From assembly GCF_022870905.1 (NCBI RefSeq), contig NZ_CP091510.1:1798001-1862000 (forward strand): 64,000 nucleotides of DNA, given 5' to 3'. This document shows, piece after piece, positions 16,134 to 25,938 of this stretch (the first letter of the stretch is position 1; every line of letters begins with the position of its first letter). Under the pieces are notes generated by a model that saw only the letters and a list, made by a program, of their open reading frames with translations, was not told where the DNA came from and did no database searches. The stretch is from Neisseria arctica. Lineage in GTDB: Bacteria > Pseudomonadota > Gammaproteobacteria > Burkholderiales > Neisseriaceae. The translations under genes were made by a program, and so were the position numbers.

Positions 16134-17174
16134 TTATCTTCTCAGACGGCCTTCTTTTTTAGCGGTACGACGCAGCCATTTGTCGTAAGCAACCGCACAG
16201 GCAGGTTTTCCCATACCGGATAACACATACAGATGGGCGGCTACACTTTTGGCCAGGCTCTCCAAATGATAACCGCCTTCCAATACCGACACCACACCAC
16301 GGCATTCTTCGCCCGCTGCCTGCACCAGCTTATGCGTCAGCCAAGCATAATCAGCCTCATGCCAATTCAAACTACCACTCTCGTCCTTACGATGCGCATC
16401 AAATCCTGCCGAAAGCAAGAGCAATTGCGGTTTGAATAACGCCAATTGCGGCAACCACAACCGGCGAGCAGCTTCACGCATTTCACGGCTGCCACTACCG
16501 GAAGGCAGAAAAATATTGTGAATATGGGGATTGCGCCCGCCGACGCCTTCATCAGGAAACGGATACAGATCGGGAGCACAACTATTCAGCAACATCACAC
16601 GCGGGTCATCTTTAAAAATTTCCAGTGTGCCGTTGTTATGGTGCACGTCGAAATCGACAATCGCAATACGTTGCAAACGATGTTCGGCAATCGCGCGCAT
16701 AGCGCCGACAGCAACATTATTAATCAGGCAAAAGCCACCTGCTTTGGCACTTTCAGCATGATGCCCCGGCGGCCTGACTGCACAAAATGCACGCGGAGAG
16801 CGTCCCGACAATACCGTATCAACCGCCTGCACGACCGCACCTGCACCATAGCGCGCAGCAGTGAGCGTTTCACTGCTCATCACCGTGTCGTCGTCAAGCC
16901 GGTATATTTTGCCCGGTTGCGGCCTAACTGATTCAAGATACTGCAGATATTTACTGGTATGAACCAAGGCCAATTGCTTGTCGGTCACTTCCGCCGCCTC
17001 CGCACGGCGGATCCGCGGCGATATCTTCTGACGGAGCAGCTCGGCCTCTATAGCTCCGATGCGTGCCGCCGCTTCGGGATGGCCCGTACCCGGATCATGT
17101 TGTAAAAACAGTGGATGGCCTATCCACAACAAGCGCGGCTTTCTGCCCAAAAGCCGCCTTATCCACGCACGCAC
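16134..17174 (-). CDS. Histone deacetylase-like (acetylpolyamine amidohydrolase / AcuC) family protein
   Basis: Zinc-dependent amidohydrolase of the HDAC superfamily, 346 residues. Key residues are visible: RPPGHHAE with the paired histidines H138 and H139, VDFDVHHNNGT with zinc ligands D176 and H178, and LLSAGFDAHRKDE with the third zinc Asp. The start GHPLFLQHDPGTGHPEAAAR is typical of bacterial members, whose substrates are often acetylated polyamines or unknown. It is a single gene, convergent with the tannase-like gene and divergent from yajC. Confidence 0.9.
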   Translation of the reverse strand: MRAWIRRLLGRKPRLLWIGHPLFLQHDPGTGHPEAAARIGAIEAELLRQKISPRIRRAEAAEVTDKQLALVHTSKYLQYLESVRPQPGKIYRLDDDTVMSSETLTAARYGAGAVVQAVDTVLSGRSPRAFCAVRPPGHHAESAKAGGFCLINNVAVGAMRAIAEHRLQRIAIVDFDVHHNNGTLEIFKDDPRVMLLNSCAPDLYPFPDEGVGGRNPHIHNIFLPSGSGSREMREAARRLWLPQLALFKPQLLLLSAGFDAHRKDESGSLNWHEADYAWLTHKLVQAAGEECRGVVSVLEGGYHLESLAKSVAAHLYVLSGMGKPACAVAYDKWLRRTAKKEGRLRR

Positions 17175-17289
17175 GCTTGCTCCTTGCTCCCGCCCTTTTC
17201 AGACGGCATCCGACAAACAGGATAAATAGGGTTAATAATCATGGAAATTACTTGGAAAAATACCTCTATCCCTTTAGAATAGCTTATTT

Positions 17290-17321
17290 TAAGCGGTACA
17301 GACAAACCGCTTAGCATTTTT
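17290..17321 (+). promoter_or_regulatory. Hairpin and -10-like region upstream of yajC
   Basis: TAAGCGGT (17290-17297) pairs with ACCGCTTA (17306-17313), followed by a T-run. It resembles a weak terminator or leader structure 40-60 bases before yajC. TATAAT follows at about 17330-17335 and could be the yajC -10. Confidence 0.4.
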
Positions 17322-17352
17322 ATCCATTTATAATAGAAAGACTGGACGACAC

Positions 17353-17649
17353 ATGATTGACTTTGCTTACGCAGCCGACGCCGCCGCCCAACCGAATTTG
17401 CTGATGCAGTTTGCCCCGCTGATTTTGATTTTGGTTGTATTCTACTTCCTGATCATGCGCCCGCAACAAAAGAAATTCAAAGCACACCAAGCCATGCTGG
17501 CCGAATTGAAACGCGGTGACCGCGTGATTTTGGCTTCCGGCTTTACCGGCACCATCACCAACGTGAGCGAAAAATTCTTTAATGTAGAAATCGCAAAAGG
17601 CGTGATTGTAGAAGTTGAGCGCAACGCCGTTTCCAGCAAAGTGGCATAA
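17353..17649 (+). CDS. yajC: Preprotein translocase subunit YajC
   Basis: Small inner-membrane accessory subunit of the SecDF-YajC complex, 98 residues. One membrane helix (residues about 19-36, FAPLILILVVFYFLIM) is followed by the signature RPQQKKFKAHQAML and the cytoplasmic part LKRGDRVILASGFTGTITNV. An N-terminal AYAADAAAQ stretch is typical of YajC proteins. It starts the yajC-secD-secF cluster, but an internal hairpin separates it from secD by 209 bases. Confidence 0.97.
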   Translation: MIDFAYAADAAAQPNLLMQFAPLILILVVFYFLIMRPQQKKFKAHQAMLAELKRGDRVILASGFTGTITNVSEKFFNVEIAKGVIVEVERNAVSSKVA

Positions 17650-17811
17650 TCCGCCGCCTTTGAAAGCCGCCGCACGGTGGCTGTTTACATTTTATCGGCC
17701 ATGCACCGTTTCGATATGCCTCAATTTAGCCGTACGGCTTTTGCACTTCAGCCGTCCGACCAGCTTTTTCAGAAGTTTGGCCCGCCGAAACCGCCGCCAT
17801 ATAAAATGCCG

Positions 17812-17842
17812 ACAGCCATAAGCTGCGGCTGTTCGTTTTTAT
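17812..17842 (+). terminator. Hairpin with T-run between yajC and secD
   Basis: ACAGCC (17812-17817) pairs with GGCTGT (17827-17832), followed closely by GTTTTTA. It could partly terminate yajC transcription before secD. The 209-base gap holds no gene that I can recognise. Confidence 0.55.
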
Positions 17843-17858
17843 CCAGTAAAGGTTTACC

Positions 17859-19706
17859 ATGAACCGCTATCCATTATGGAAATACCTGCTGATTGCCGTG
17901 ACCCTGATTTTGGGCGTGATTTACACACTGCCCAACTTATTTGGCGAAACGCCGGCCGTACAGGTATCCACCAACCGCCAATCTATTGCGATTAACACAC
18001 AAACCGAGCAACGCGTTGCCTCTGCCTTGCAAGCCGCGGGCATTGCCAACGACGGTATGTTTATCGCCGACAATTCGCTTAAAGTACGCTTTCGCGATGC
18101 CGAAACCCAATTACGTGCCCGCGATGTTATCGAAAACACTCTGGGTGACGGCTACATCACCGCATTGAACCTCTTGGCCGACAGCCCCGAATGGATGGCG
18201 AAAATTAATGCCAACCCGATGTTCTTAGGCCTTGACTTACGCGGCGGCGTGCATTTCACCATGCAGGTTGACATGCAGACGGCCATGCAAAAAACATTTG
18301 AGCGCTATTCCGGCGATATCCGCCGCGAGCTACGCCGTTTGAAAATCCGTACAGGCACCGCACGCCAAAACGGCAACAGCCTGACCGTACCATTCCAAGA
18401 TGCCGCGGATGTACAAAAAGCCCTGCCCGAATTGCGCCGCATTTTGCCAGAAGCCACACTCACCCCGAACGGCAACGATATCGTACTTACGCTCTCCGAA
18501 GCGGTTTTAAACAAAGTGCGCGAAGATTCGGTTAAACAAAATATCAATACCCTGCACAACCGTGTGAATGAGTTGGGCGTAGCCGAGCCGATTATCCAAC
18601 AGGCGGGAGCAGACCGCATTGTGGTACAACTGCCCGGTGTTCAGGATACCGCCAAAGCCAAAGACATCATCGGCCGTACCGCCACCTTGGAAGTACGCAT
18701 GGTATCGGATGACCCCGCCCTGATGCAGGCCGCACTTGCCGGCAATATTCCTGCGGGCTACGACCTGCTTTACACTGCCGGGGAAAAACCGGTTCCCACT
18801 TTGGTCAGCAAACAGGTAGAACTCACCGGCGACAACATCAATGATGCCCAACCCAGCTTTGATGAAATGGGCGCTCCTGCCGTCAGCATCAATCTTGATG
18901 GTGCCGGCGGTACGATTTTCGGCGAGCTGACCAGCCAAAATATCGGTAAGCGCATGGCAATGGTTCTAATCGACCAAGGTAAAGCCGAAGTCGTGACCGC
19001 ACCTGTTATCCGCACCGCCATTACCGGTGGCCGCGTACAGATTTCAGGCAGCATGAGTACCGCCGAGGCCAATGATACTTCTCTTCTACTGCGCGCCGGT
19101 TCTTTAGCCGCACCTATGGAAATCATCGAAGAGCGCACCATTGGCCCGTCTCTCGGTAAAGAAAATATTGAAAAAGGCTTCCACTCTACCCTTTGGGGCT
19201 TTGTGGCCGTAGCCGTTTTCATGGTTATCTATTACCGTATGTTCGGTGTTTTTTCGGTTATCGCCCTATCGGCTAACTTGCTGTTCCTGATTGCCATCTT
19301 ATCGGCGCTGCAAGCCACGCTCACCCTACCCGGCATCGCCGCAATCGCCCTCACATTAGGTATGGCCATCGACTCTAACGTATTGATTAACGAGCGCATA
19401 CGTGAAGAGCTGCGTGCAGGCGCATCACCGCAGGCAGCCATCAACATGGGCTATCAACACGCATGGGCAACCATTGTCGACTCTAATATCACTTCGCTGA
19501 TTGCCGGTATCGCCTTGCTGATTTTCGGCTCGGGTCCGGTTCGCGGTTTTGCCGTGGTGCATTGTCTGGGTATTCTCACTTCAATGTATTCCTCTGTAGT
19601 GGTGTCTCGCGCTATGGCGAACCTATGGTACGGCCGCCGCCGCAACCTTAAAAACATTTCTATCGGTGCGGTATGGAAGCCCGAAACCACAGCCGGTAAG
19701 GAGTAA
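17859..19706 (+). CDS. secD: Protein translocase subunit SecD
   Basis: Inner-membrane RND-type subunit that uses the proton gradient to help protein export through SecYEG. 615 residues, like E. coli SecD. There is one N-terminal helix (residues 8-26) and a large periplasmic P1 domain with LGLDLRGGVHFTMQVD (D1 motif) near 123-140. The C-terminal membrane part has GTLATLGLAID-like LTLGMAIDSNVLINERIREE (D4-type motif) near 500 and GPVRGFAVVHCLGILTSM. AGTAAAGG precedes the ATG. It is followed three bases later by secF. Confidence 0.97.
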   Translation: MNRYPLWKYLLIAVTLILGVIYTLPNLFGETPAVQVSTNRQSIAINTQTEQRVASALQAAGIANDGMFIADNSLKVRFRDAETQLRARDVIENTLGDGYITALNLLADSPEWMAKINANPMFLGLDLRGGVHFTMQVDMQTAMQKTFERYSGDIRRELRRLKIRTGTARQNGNSLTVPFQDAADVQKALPELRRILPEATLTPNGNDIVLTLSEAVLNKVREDSVKQNINTLHNRVNELGVAEPIIQQAGADRIVVQLPGVQDTAKAKDIIGRTATLEVRMVSDDPALMQAALAGNIPAGYDLLYTAGEKPVPTLVSKQVELTGDNINDAQPSFDEMGAPAVSINLDGAGGTIFGELTSQNIGKRMAMVLIDQGKAEVVTAPVIRTAITGGRVQISGSMSTAEANDTSLLLRAGSLAAPMEIIEERTIGPSLGKENIEKGFHSTLWGFVAVAVFMVIYYRMFGVFSVIALSANLLFLIAILSALQATLTLPGIAAIALTLGMAIDSNVLINERIREELRAGASPQAAINMGYQHAWATIVDSNITSLIAGIALLIFGSGPVRGFAVVHCLGILTSMYSSVVVSRAMANLWYGRRRNLKNISIGAVWKPETTAGKE

Positions 19707-19709
19707 AAC

Positions 19710-20645
19710 ATGGAATTGTTCAAAATCAAACGCGACATTCCGTTTATGAGCTACGGTAAGCTCACCACCCTGATTTCCCTGATCACTTTCATCCTTTCGG
19801 TGTTTTTCTTAGTAACCCGCGGTTTGAATTTTTCAGTTGAATTTACCGGCGGTACGGTAATGGAGGTGCAATACCAACAAGGTGTTGAAATCAACCAGGT
19901 ACGCCAACGTTTGAATACTGTCAGCGAAGGCGAGGTACAGGTTCAGGCGCTGGGCACAAACCGCCATATCATGATCCGCTTACCCAACAAAGAAGGTGTG
20001 TCTTCAGCGCAACTTTCCAATCAAGTGATGAACCTGCTGAAAACCGACAACCCGGACGTTACATTACGCCAAGTTGAGTTTATCGGTCCCCAAGTAGGTG
20101 AGGAACTGGTATCCAACGGCCTGATTGCTTTGGGCATGGTGATTGTAGGTATCATTATTTACCTCTCCATGCGTTTCGAGTGGCGTTTTGCAGTTTCTGC
20201 CATTATTGCCAATATGCACGACGTAATTATCATCCTCGGTTGCTTTGCCTTTTTCCAATGGGAATTTTCGCTTACCGTGCTGGCCGGTATTCTGGCCGTA
20301 TTGGGCTATTCGGTGAATGAGTCTGTGGTAGTATTCGACCGTATCCGCGAGAATTTCCGCAAACCGAATATGCGCGACAAAACAGTACCGCAAGTTATTG
20401 ATAATGCGATTACCGCCACCATGAGCCGTACTATTATTACCCACGGTTCTACCGAAGCGATGGTATTGTCTATGCTGATTTTCGGCGGCGCCGCCCTACA
20501 CGGCTTCGCACTGGCATTAACGATCGGCATCGTATTTGGTATTTATTCTTCTATTTTGGTTGCCAGCCCACTGCTGCTAGCATTCGGTTTAAGCCGTGAA
20601 AATCTGGCGAAACCCCAAAAACAAAAAGAAGAAGCCGTGGTATAA
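19710..20645 (+). CDS. secF: Protein translocase subunit SecF
   Basis: Partner of SecD in the proton-driven export complex, 311 residues. It has an N-terminal helix (18-38), then NFSVEFTGGTVMEV, the F1 motif. Five further helices carry VLGYSVNESVVVFDRIREN (F4-type motif with the functionally important Asp/Arg) and GGAALHGFALALTIGIVFG. Its ribosome site GGTAAGGAG lies within the last codons of secD, giving tight coupling. A DUS-pair terminator follows. Confidence 0.97.
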   Translation: MELFKIKRDIPFMSYGKLTTLISLITFILSVFFLVTRGLNFSVEFTGGTVMEVQYQQGVEINQVRQRLNTVSEGEVQVQALGTNRHIMIRLPNKEGVSSAQLSNQVMNLLKTDNPDVTLRQVEFIGPQVGEELVSNGLIALGMVIVGIIIYLSMRFEWRFAVSAIIANMHDVIIILGCFAFFQWEFSLTVLAGILAVLGYSVNESVVVFDRIRENFRKPNMRDKTVPQVIDNAITATMSRTIITHGSTEAMVLSMLIFGGAALHGFALALTIGIVFGIYSSILVASPLLLAFGLSRENLAKPQKQKEEAVV

Positions 20646-20664
20646 ATACCAACTGGCTAAAAAG

Positions 20665-20704
20665 AAAAAATGCCGTCTGAAAATTTTTCAGACGGCATTT
20701 TTTA
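20665..20704. terminator. DUS-pair terminator after secF
   Basis: Long inverted repeat AAAAAATGCCGTCTGAAAA with its complement, bringing an A-run and a T-run on opposite sides. It works in both directions between secF and the convergent trans-sulfuration gene. Confidence 0.88.
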
Positions 20705-20792
20705 TTAATGATGACAAACCGGATCTGTTTAGTTTAAATGCCAAAATATTGATGGCACAACAACAGATTTGTCACCGCACATTCATCGGATA

Positions 20793-21950
20793 TTATGCCA
20801 AGCTAGTATCCAAAGCTTTCGAAATATCGGCCCAAATATCTTCGATATCCTCGATGCCGACTGAAAAACGCAACAATCCTTCTTTAATACCCAATCCTGC
20901 TTTTACTTCAGGCGACATACCACTGTGGGATTGGGAAAAGCTGTGGTTTACCAAACTTTCTACACCACCCAAGCTGGATGCCATTTTCACTAGCTGCATA
21001 TTTTTAATTACGCTGTTGGCTGCCGCTTTGGTATCGTTTTTTAGATAAACCGACACGACACCGCCGAAACCGCGCATTTGTTTTTTGGCCAACTCGTGGT
21101 GCTCATGCTCTGCCAACCCGGGATAAAAGACCTTGGCTACGGCAGGATGGGCCTGTAAGCGCTTGGCCAACTCTGCCGCATTTTCCAAATGCTGCTTCAC
21201 CCGCACGGGAAGGGTTTTAATACCGCGCAATACCAACGCGCAATCCATCGGCCCGGCTATGGCACCGGTATTTACCATCATAGATTGCAAACGCGAGGCA
21301 TGTTTTTGGTCTTTAGCAACCACAATACCCATCAGCACATCGGAATGTCCGCAAAGATATTTGGTAGCAGAATGGAACACGATATCGCAGCCCATATCCA
21401 AAGGATTTTGCAAATATGGTGTTGCAAAAGTATTGTCAATACACACCATAGCGCCGGCGGCCTTCGCCTTGGCCGATAGCAATTCGATATCCACTAGGCG
21501 CAACAGAGGGTTGGAAGGCGTTTCCAACCAGACCATAGCTACTTTGTGTTCAGCTAAAACCGTATCAAGATTATTCGGATCGGTTAAATCAGCAAAAACA
21601 ACATTAATGCCCCATTGGGCGTAAACTTCCGTCAGCAAATCATATGCGCCGCCGTAAATATCGGCTACTGCCACAATAGTATCGCCCGGGCGTAAAAATG
21701 TACGCCACACGGCATCGATTCCCGCCATGCCGCTGGCGAAAGCGAAACCGGCCGCACCGTGCTCTAAAGCGGCCACAGTGTCTTCCAATACTTTTCGGGT
21801 AGGGTTGGAAAGGCGGGAGTAACGGTAAGGTATTTGCTCGCCGATTTCATGCATGGCAAACATACTGTTTTGATAAATCGGCGGCATCAATGCGCGGTTA
21901 TGCTCATCACAATCATAACTGGAATGAATGGCTTCTGTAGCAAATTTCAT
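20793..21950 (-). CDS. Trans-sulfuration PLP enzyme (cystathionine gamma-synthase / beta-lyase family)
   Basis: Cys/Met metabolism PLP-dependent enzyme, 385 residues from the chosen ATG at 21950 (28 weakly coding upstream codons were discarded). PLP lysine K197 is in HSATKYLCGH; YRYSRLSNPTR near 43 and ASGMAGIDAV near 72 are family motifs, and SLGGVESLVNHSFSQSH near 330 lines the active site. These features fit cystathionine gamma-synthase, O-succinylhomoserine sulfhydrylase, cystathionine lyase or methionine gamma-lyase. The sequence alone does not decide, and no other methionine gene is adjacent. It probably acts in methionine or cysteine synthesis in the cytoplasm. Confidence 0.88.
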   Translation of the reverse strand: MKFATEAIHSSYDCDEHNRALMPPIYQNSMFAMHEIGEQIPYRYSRLSNPTRKVLEDTVAALEHGAAGFAFASGMAGIDAVWRTFLRPGDTIVAVADIYGGAYDLLTEVYAQWGINVVFADLTDPNNLDTVLAEHKVAMVWLETPSNPLLRLVDIELLSAKAKAAGAMVCIDNTFATPYLQNPLDMGCDIVFHSATKYLCGHSDVLMGIVVAKDQKHASRLQSMMVNTGAIAGPMDCALVLRGIKTLPVRVKQHLENAAELAKRLQAHPAVAKVFYPGLAEHEHHELAKKQMRGFGGVVSVYLKNDTKAAANSVIKNMQLVKMASSLGGVESLVNHSFSQSHSGMSPEVKAGLGIKEGLLRFSVGIEDIEDIWADISKALDTSLA

Positions 21951-22241
21951 AGCATCCGACCCATATGTAAAATAAAGATAAGGGATTTTACCACTATCCG
22001 AAAAATAGAAACAATCAATGCCGTCTGAAAGCACAAGTGATATAATCTCGCATTTACTACGGCCTTAAAAATAAAGGCACGGGCCCGCCGTATAATCAAA
22101 ATTATAAAAAAACGTTGCCATGCGCAACGGCCGGGCAAACTAAAATCATTTTCAGACGGCCTTGTTTTTCAGCCGTATGCACACATTTTGGGCGGTATTG
22201 TTCAGGCAAATCCGCCGTTACCCTTAAGGAAATCCATCAGC

Positions 22242-23015
22242 ATGAACGCCATTGCAGACGTGCAATCCAGCCCCGATTTACGCAATATGCCGATTAACCA
22301 GGTAGGAATCAAAGATTTACGTTTTCCTATCAGCATCACTACTGCCGAGGGTACGCAGCAGACTGTCGGACGGCTCACCATGACCGTTTTCCTGCCTGCC
22401 GATCAAAAAGGCACACATATGTCGCGCTTTGTGGCCTTAATGGAAGAGCAAACCGAACCATTGAGTTTCACACGCCTAAAAGCGTTAACCGAAGAAATGC
22501 TGCAACGCTTGGATTCGCACTCCGGTAAAATCAGCGTCTCTTTCCCGTTTTTCCGCCAAAAATCAGCCCCGATTTCCGGCATCAAATCTTTACTCGATTA
22601 CGACGTTACCCTTACCGGTGAAATCGAGAACGGTCAGTACCGCCATACATTGAAAGTGCTTGTTCCCGTTACTAGCCTGTGCCCTTGCTCGAAAGAAATT
22701 TCCCAATACGGTGCGCATAATCAGCGCTCACATGTTACCGTTACATTATCGTGCTCCTCCGAAGTCGGCATCGAAGAGCTTATCGACTGTGTGGAAGCCC
22801 AAGCCAGCTGCCAACTTTACGGCTTGCTGAAACGTCCGGACGAGAAATTTGTTACCGAACAGGCTTACGAAAATCCGAAATTCGTAGAAGATATGGTGCG
22901 AGATGTCGCAACCGCACTTTCCGCCGACAAACGAATTTGCGGCTATATTGTGGAAAGCGAAAATTTCGAGTCTATCCACAATCATTCCGCTTATGCCTAT
23001 ATTGCTTACCCGTAA
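22242..23015 (+). CDS. folE2: GTP cyclohydrolase I type IB FolE2
   Basis: First enzyme of folate and queuosine precursor synthesis: GTP to 7,8-dihydroneopterin triphosphate. This is the alternative FolE2 form, which does not strictly need zinc. 257 residues from the ATG at 22242, which has AAGGAAATCC before it; an upstream in-frame ATG lacks such a site. Motifs are [12 protein letters not shown] near the start, [31 protein letters not shown] with the metal-binding Cys, and [15 protein letters not shown] at the end. In some bacteria FolE2 is induced by zinc limitation through Zur; I see no clear Zur site here. Confidence 0.95.
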   Translation: MNAIADVQSSPDLRNMPINQVGIKDLRFPISITTAEGTQQTVGRLTMTVFLPADQKGTHMSRFVALMEEQTEPLSFTRLKALTEEMLQRLDSHSGKISVSFPFFRQKSAPISGIKSLLDYDVTLTGEIENGQYRHTLKVLVPVTSLCPCSKEISQYGAHNQRSHVTVTLSCSSEVGIEELIDCVEAQASCQLYGLLKRPDEKFVTEQAYENPKFVEDMVRDVATALSADKRICGYIVESENFESIHNHSAYAYIAYP

Positions 23016-23037
23016 AGTCTCTCGTTCTCTTTTGAAA

Positions 23038-23071
23038 GCAAAACGCCGTCTGAAAACAGACGGCGTTTTGC
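23038..23071. terminator. DUS-containing terminator after folE2
   Basis: A 15-bp perfect stem GCAAAACGCCGTCTG / CAGACGGCGTTTTGC (23038-23052 with 23057-23071) with a 4-base loop. Bidirectional between convergent genes. Confidence 0.88.
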
Positions 23072-23100
23072 ATACCATTCACTTTATATATTTATATATC

Positions 23101-23733
23101 CTAACGCATAAAACGACCTTGCCGTAAAAACCAAGCTGACTGAGCCGCCGCATCCTTACTGAACAGCATTCCCGTATGCGAAAGCGGCAAGACCACATGA
23201 TCGGCCATGTTTTCCAAACAAGTTTCCGCTACACCCACCGTGCCGTCATTTTCTCCTTCAAGCCGCAACAAACGCCCTAAACCCAACGGTTGGTTACCTG
23301 CCAAACTGCCTAACTCTATCCCCACCGGCAAAGGCGGCACCTCCCCATTCAATCCACTTAGAAATGACCCGCCCAAAACCGGAACACCCAGTCCCCAACC
23401 GTGAATTTTTACCGCTGCCTGACTACCCTGATGCGGCGTGCCCAAAGTTACGATTCGGCCGCGCACCAAATCAGGCCGCTGTGCCGCGAAATGACGCAAT
23501 ACCAAGCCGCCCAAACTGTGTCCGACAAAGTGTAGTTTTAATGTATTGTCTTTCTCGTAATCGGCCTCTACCTTATCAATCAAAGCCTTGCTATGCCTTT
23601 GAATATTATGTAATACACTATAATAACCAAACGTATCGGTATCACACCCGAAACCGGCCAACAACCGGGCAAAGGGCCGCATCGCCCAAGCATGCATATG
23701 CAAGCCGTGCAATAACAATACGCGTTCATTCAT
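23101..23733 (-). CDS. Alpha/beta hydrolase (lipase-like)
   Basis: A cytoplasmic-looking 210-residue hydrolase starting MNERVLLLHGLHMHAWAM, with the oxyanion HG motif. The nucleophile elbow is GHSLGG (Ser near residue 73), and GTPHQGS near 98 is typical of triacylglycerol-lipase/PGAP1-like folds. LSHTGMLFS near the end carries the likely catalytic His. The in-frame TTG one codon before the ATG is possible but unlikely. No signal peptide. The substrate is unknown; it is a single gene between folE2 and ubiD. Confidence 0.85.
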   Translation of the reverse strand: MNERVLLLHGLHMHAWAMRPFARLLAGFGCDTDTFGYYSVLHNIQRHSKALIDKVEADYEKDNTLKLHFVGHSLGGLVLRHFAAQRPDLVRGRIVTLGTPHQGSQAAVKIHGWGLGVPVLGGSFLSGLNGEVPPLPVGIELGSLAGNQPLGLGRLLRLEGENDGTVGVAETCLENMADHVVLPLSHTGMLFSKDAAAQSAWFLRQGRFMR

Positions 23734-23911
23734 CAATTCTGTTACCTTTATAATTCATTATTACAACAACATAAACATTGATAGTATATGCTCGGGCCAG
23801 GCCGTCTGAAACTGCTGCAAACGGCTTTATCACTTTCAGGCAATCAACTAACCCAAAAATATTCCGATGTTTGCAAACCGCCGATAACGATACCAAAAAC
23901 TTACTGCTCAT

Positions 23912-23951
23912 AAAAATACCGCCCGGCCGAATAACGGCGGGCGGTATTTTT
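23912..23951. terminator. Strong bidirectional terminator at the ubiD stop
   Basis: A 14-bp perfect stem AAAAATACCGCCCG / CGGGCGGTATTTTT (23912-23925 with 23938-23951), starting immediately after the ubiD stop codon. It is not DUS-based. Confidence 0.9.
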
Positions 23952-25430
23952 TTAAAGGCCCAGTTCTTGCCACAAAGCATCGACTTTCGCTACGGTAGCA
24001 GCATCCCGTTCAATCACCCTACCCCATTCCCGATCGGTTTCGCCCGGCCATTTATTGGTTGCATCCAAACCCATTTTACCGCCCAAGCCGCTCACAGGGC
24101 TGGCAAAATCAAGATAATCAATCGGCGTATTTTCGACCATCACCGCATCGCGTACAGGATCCATACGCGTAGTAATCGCCCAAATCACCTCTTTCCAATC
24201 CCGACAATCCACATCATCATCCACCACCACGATAAACTTGGTGTACATAAATTGGCGTAAAAAGCTCCAGCAACCCATCATTACCCGTTTAGCATGACCG
24301 GCATACTGTTTTTTGATACTGACCACGGCCATGCGGTAAGAACAGCCTTCAGGGGGCAGGTAGAAATCCACGATTTCGGGAAACTGCTTTTGCAACAGAG
24401 GCACGAATACTTCGTTTAAGGCCACGCCCAATACAGCAGGTTCATCAGGCGGTTTACCGGTATAGGTGCTGTGGTAAATCGGATTTTCACGCATCGTGAT
24501 GCGCTCTACCGTAAACACGGGGAAATAATCTTGTTCATTGTAGTAACCGGTATGGTCGCCATAAGGGCCTTCAAGCGCGGTTTCATCCGGGTAGATCACA
24601 CCCTCCAACACAATTTCGGCGCGGGCGGGCACTTGCAAATCACTACCGATACATTTCACCAACTCTGTGCGCGAACCACGTAGCAGGCCGGCAAATTGAT
24701 ATTCGCTCAACGTATCGGGCACGGGGGTAACCGCCCCTAAAATCGTAGCAGGATCACAACCGAGTACAACGGCTACGGGATAAGAAACACCCGGATAAGC
24801 TTTTTTATGTGCCTGAAAATCCAATGCGCCGCCGCGGTGCGCTAACCAACGCATGATCAGCTTGTTTTTACCAATCAGCTGCTGGCGGTAAATACCCAAA
24901 TTTTGGCGTTTTTTATGCGGCCCGCGGGTAACCGTTAATCCCCATGTTACCAACGGAGCAATATCCTCAGGCCAACAATGTTGGATCGGCAGGCGGGTCA
25001 GATCGACTTCATCGCCCTCCCATACGATTTCCTGACAAGGCGCCTTCTTCACCACATTCGGTGCCATACTCCAAATGTCTTTTAAAAGGGGAAGCTTGGA
25101 AAATGCGTCTTTTATGCCTTTAGGCGGCTCGGGTTCTTTCAGATAAGCAAGCGTTTTACCGATTTCACGCAATTGGCTGATATTATCCGCCCCCATGCCC
25201 ATGGCCACACGCTCCGGCGTACCGAAAAGATTAGCCAATACAGGATAATCATAACGGCTGCCGTCTGGCCTTACGGGATTTTCAAATAATAATGCGGGAC
25301 CTTCCACGCGTAGTACCCGATCGGCAATTTCCGTCATCTCCAAATGCGGCGATACCGGCAAGGTAATACGCTTAAGCTTTTGCTGTGCCTCGAGTTGAGC
25401 AATAAATTCTCTTAAGTCTTTATATTTCAT
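23952..25430 (-). CDS. ubiD: 4-hydroxy-3-polyprenylbenzoate decarboxylase UbiD
   Basis: Prenylated-FMN-dependent decarboxylase of ubiquinone synthesis. 492 residues, matching E. coli UbiD (497). Recognisable parts: [15 protein letters not shown] at the start, [19 protein letters not shown] with the prenyl-FMN-binding region, [19 protein letters not shown] with the catalytic Glu and Asp region, and MKSK-type end region [31 protein letters not shown] precedes the ATG. A single-gene unit ends in a strong terminator; the partner UbiX is not in the window. Confidence 0.96.
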   Translation of the reverse strand: MKYKDLREFIAQLEAQQKLKRITLPVSPHLEMTEIADRVLRVEGPALLFENPVRPDGSRYDYPVLANLFGTPERVAMGMGADNISQLREIGKTLAYLKEPEPPKGIKDAFSKLPLLKDIWSMAPNVVKKAPCQEIVWEGDEVDLTRLPIQHCWPEDIAPLVTWGLTVTRGPHKKRQNLGIYRQQLIGKNKLIMRWLAHRGGALDFQAHKKAYPGVSYPVAVVLGCDPATILGAVTPVPDTLSEYQFAGLLRGSRTELVKCIGSDLQVPARAEIVLEGVIYPDETALEGPYGDHTGYYNEQDYFPVFTVERITMRENPIYHSTYTGKPPDEPAVLGVALNEVFVPLLQKQFPEIVDFYLPPEGCSYRMAVVSIKKQYAGHAKRVMMGCWSFLRQFMYTKFIVVVDDDVDCRDWKEVIWAITTRMDPVRDAVMVENTPIDYLDFASPVSGLGGKMGLDATNKWPGETDREWGRVIERDAATVAKVDALWQELGL

Positions 25431-25938
25431 TAATTTTCTTTCAGATGGCTATTTAGCCAGCCCATACTATCGCAGGAATACCCGAAATTACCAAACGGCT
25501 TGTATTGTTTTGCTCATACCACCTAACCAAGATGTTTACTTGGCAAATCTACCTGCTACCCTAACGCGCTCTATAAAAAATATCAAAAATCCTCTCTCAC
25601 CTCAGGAGTACTCAATGATACTTTTAAAATTGGCAGCCATTAACTTCACCTCAAAATAATGAAGCAAGCCCTGTTTGGAAATGGTAGTATTTTAACCTAC
25701 CTACCGTGTATTCCATACTGCCACGAACGCTAAAACCAACTTTTCAAATATATAAATAGGCTTTAGTTATGCACTTTCTTGCCAATACAATCAACTTTTA
25801 AGCTTGTCGATACATCTTTGCAAGCATAAATGCCGTCTGAAACTTTGTTCAGACGGCATTAAATCCAAATGTAAGATGGCCCGATTCAGCCGCCGTATCG
25901 AAATAGCAATATAGCTTCTACATGGGCGGGTTTATCAG
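25431..25938. other. Gene-free region between ubiD and the dpp genes
   Basis: No recognisable gene. The only notable open frame is on the plus strand at 25615-25659: a 14-residue frame (MILLKLAAINFTSK) with a good ribosome site AGGAG six bases before the ATG. It may be a leader peptide or chance. A DUS-pair terminator (25829-25860) ends the dpp transcript coming from the right. Confidence 0.4.
25829..25860. terminator. DUS-pair terminator downstream of dppF
   Basis: AATGCCGTCTGAA (25829-25841) pairs with TTCAGACGGCATT (25848-25860). It lies about 80 bases beyond the dppF stop on the minus strand. Confidence 0.8.

Noticed and set aside
23778..24260. 160-codon frame antisense to the ubiD end
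   Set aside because: It runs through a perfect terminator and is antisense to well-conserved ubiD.
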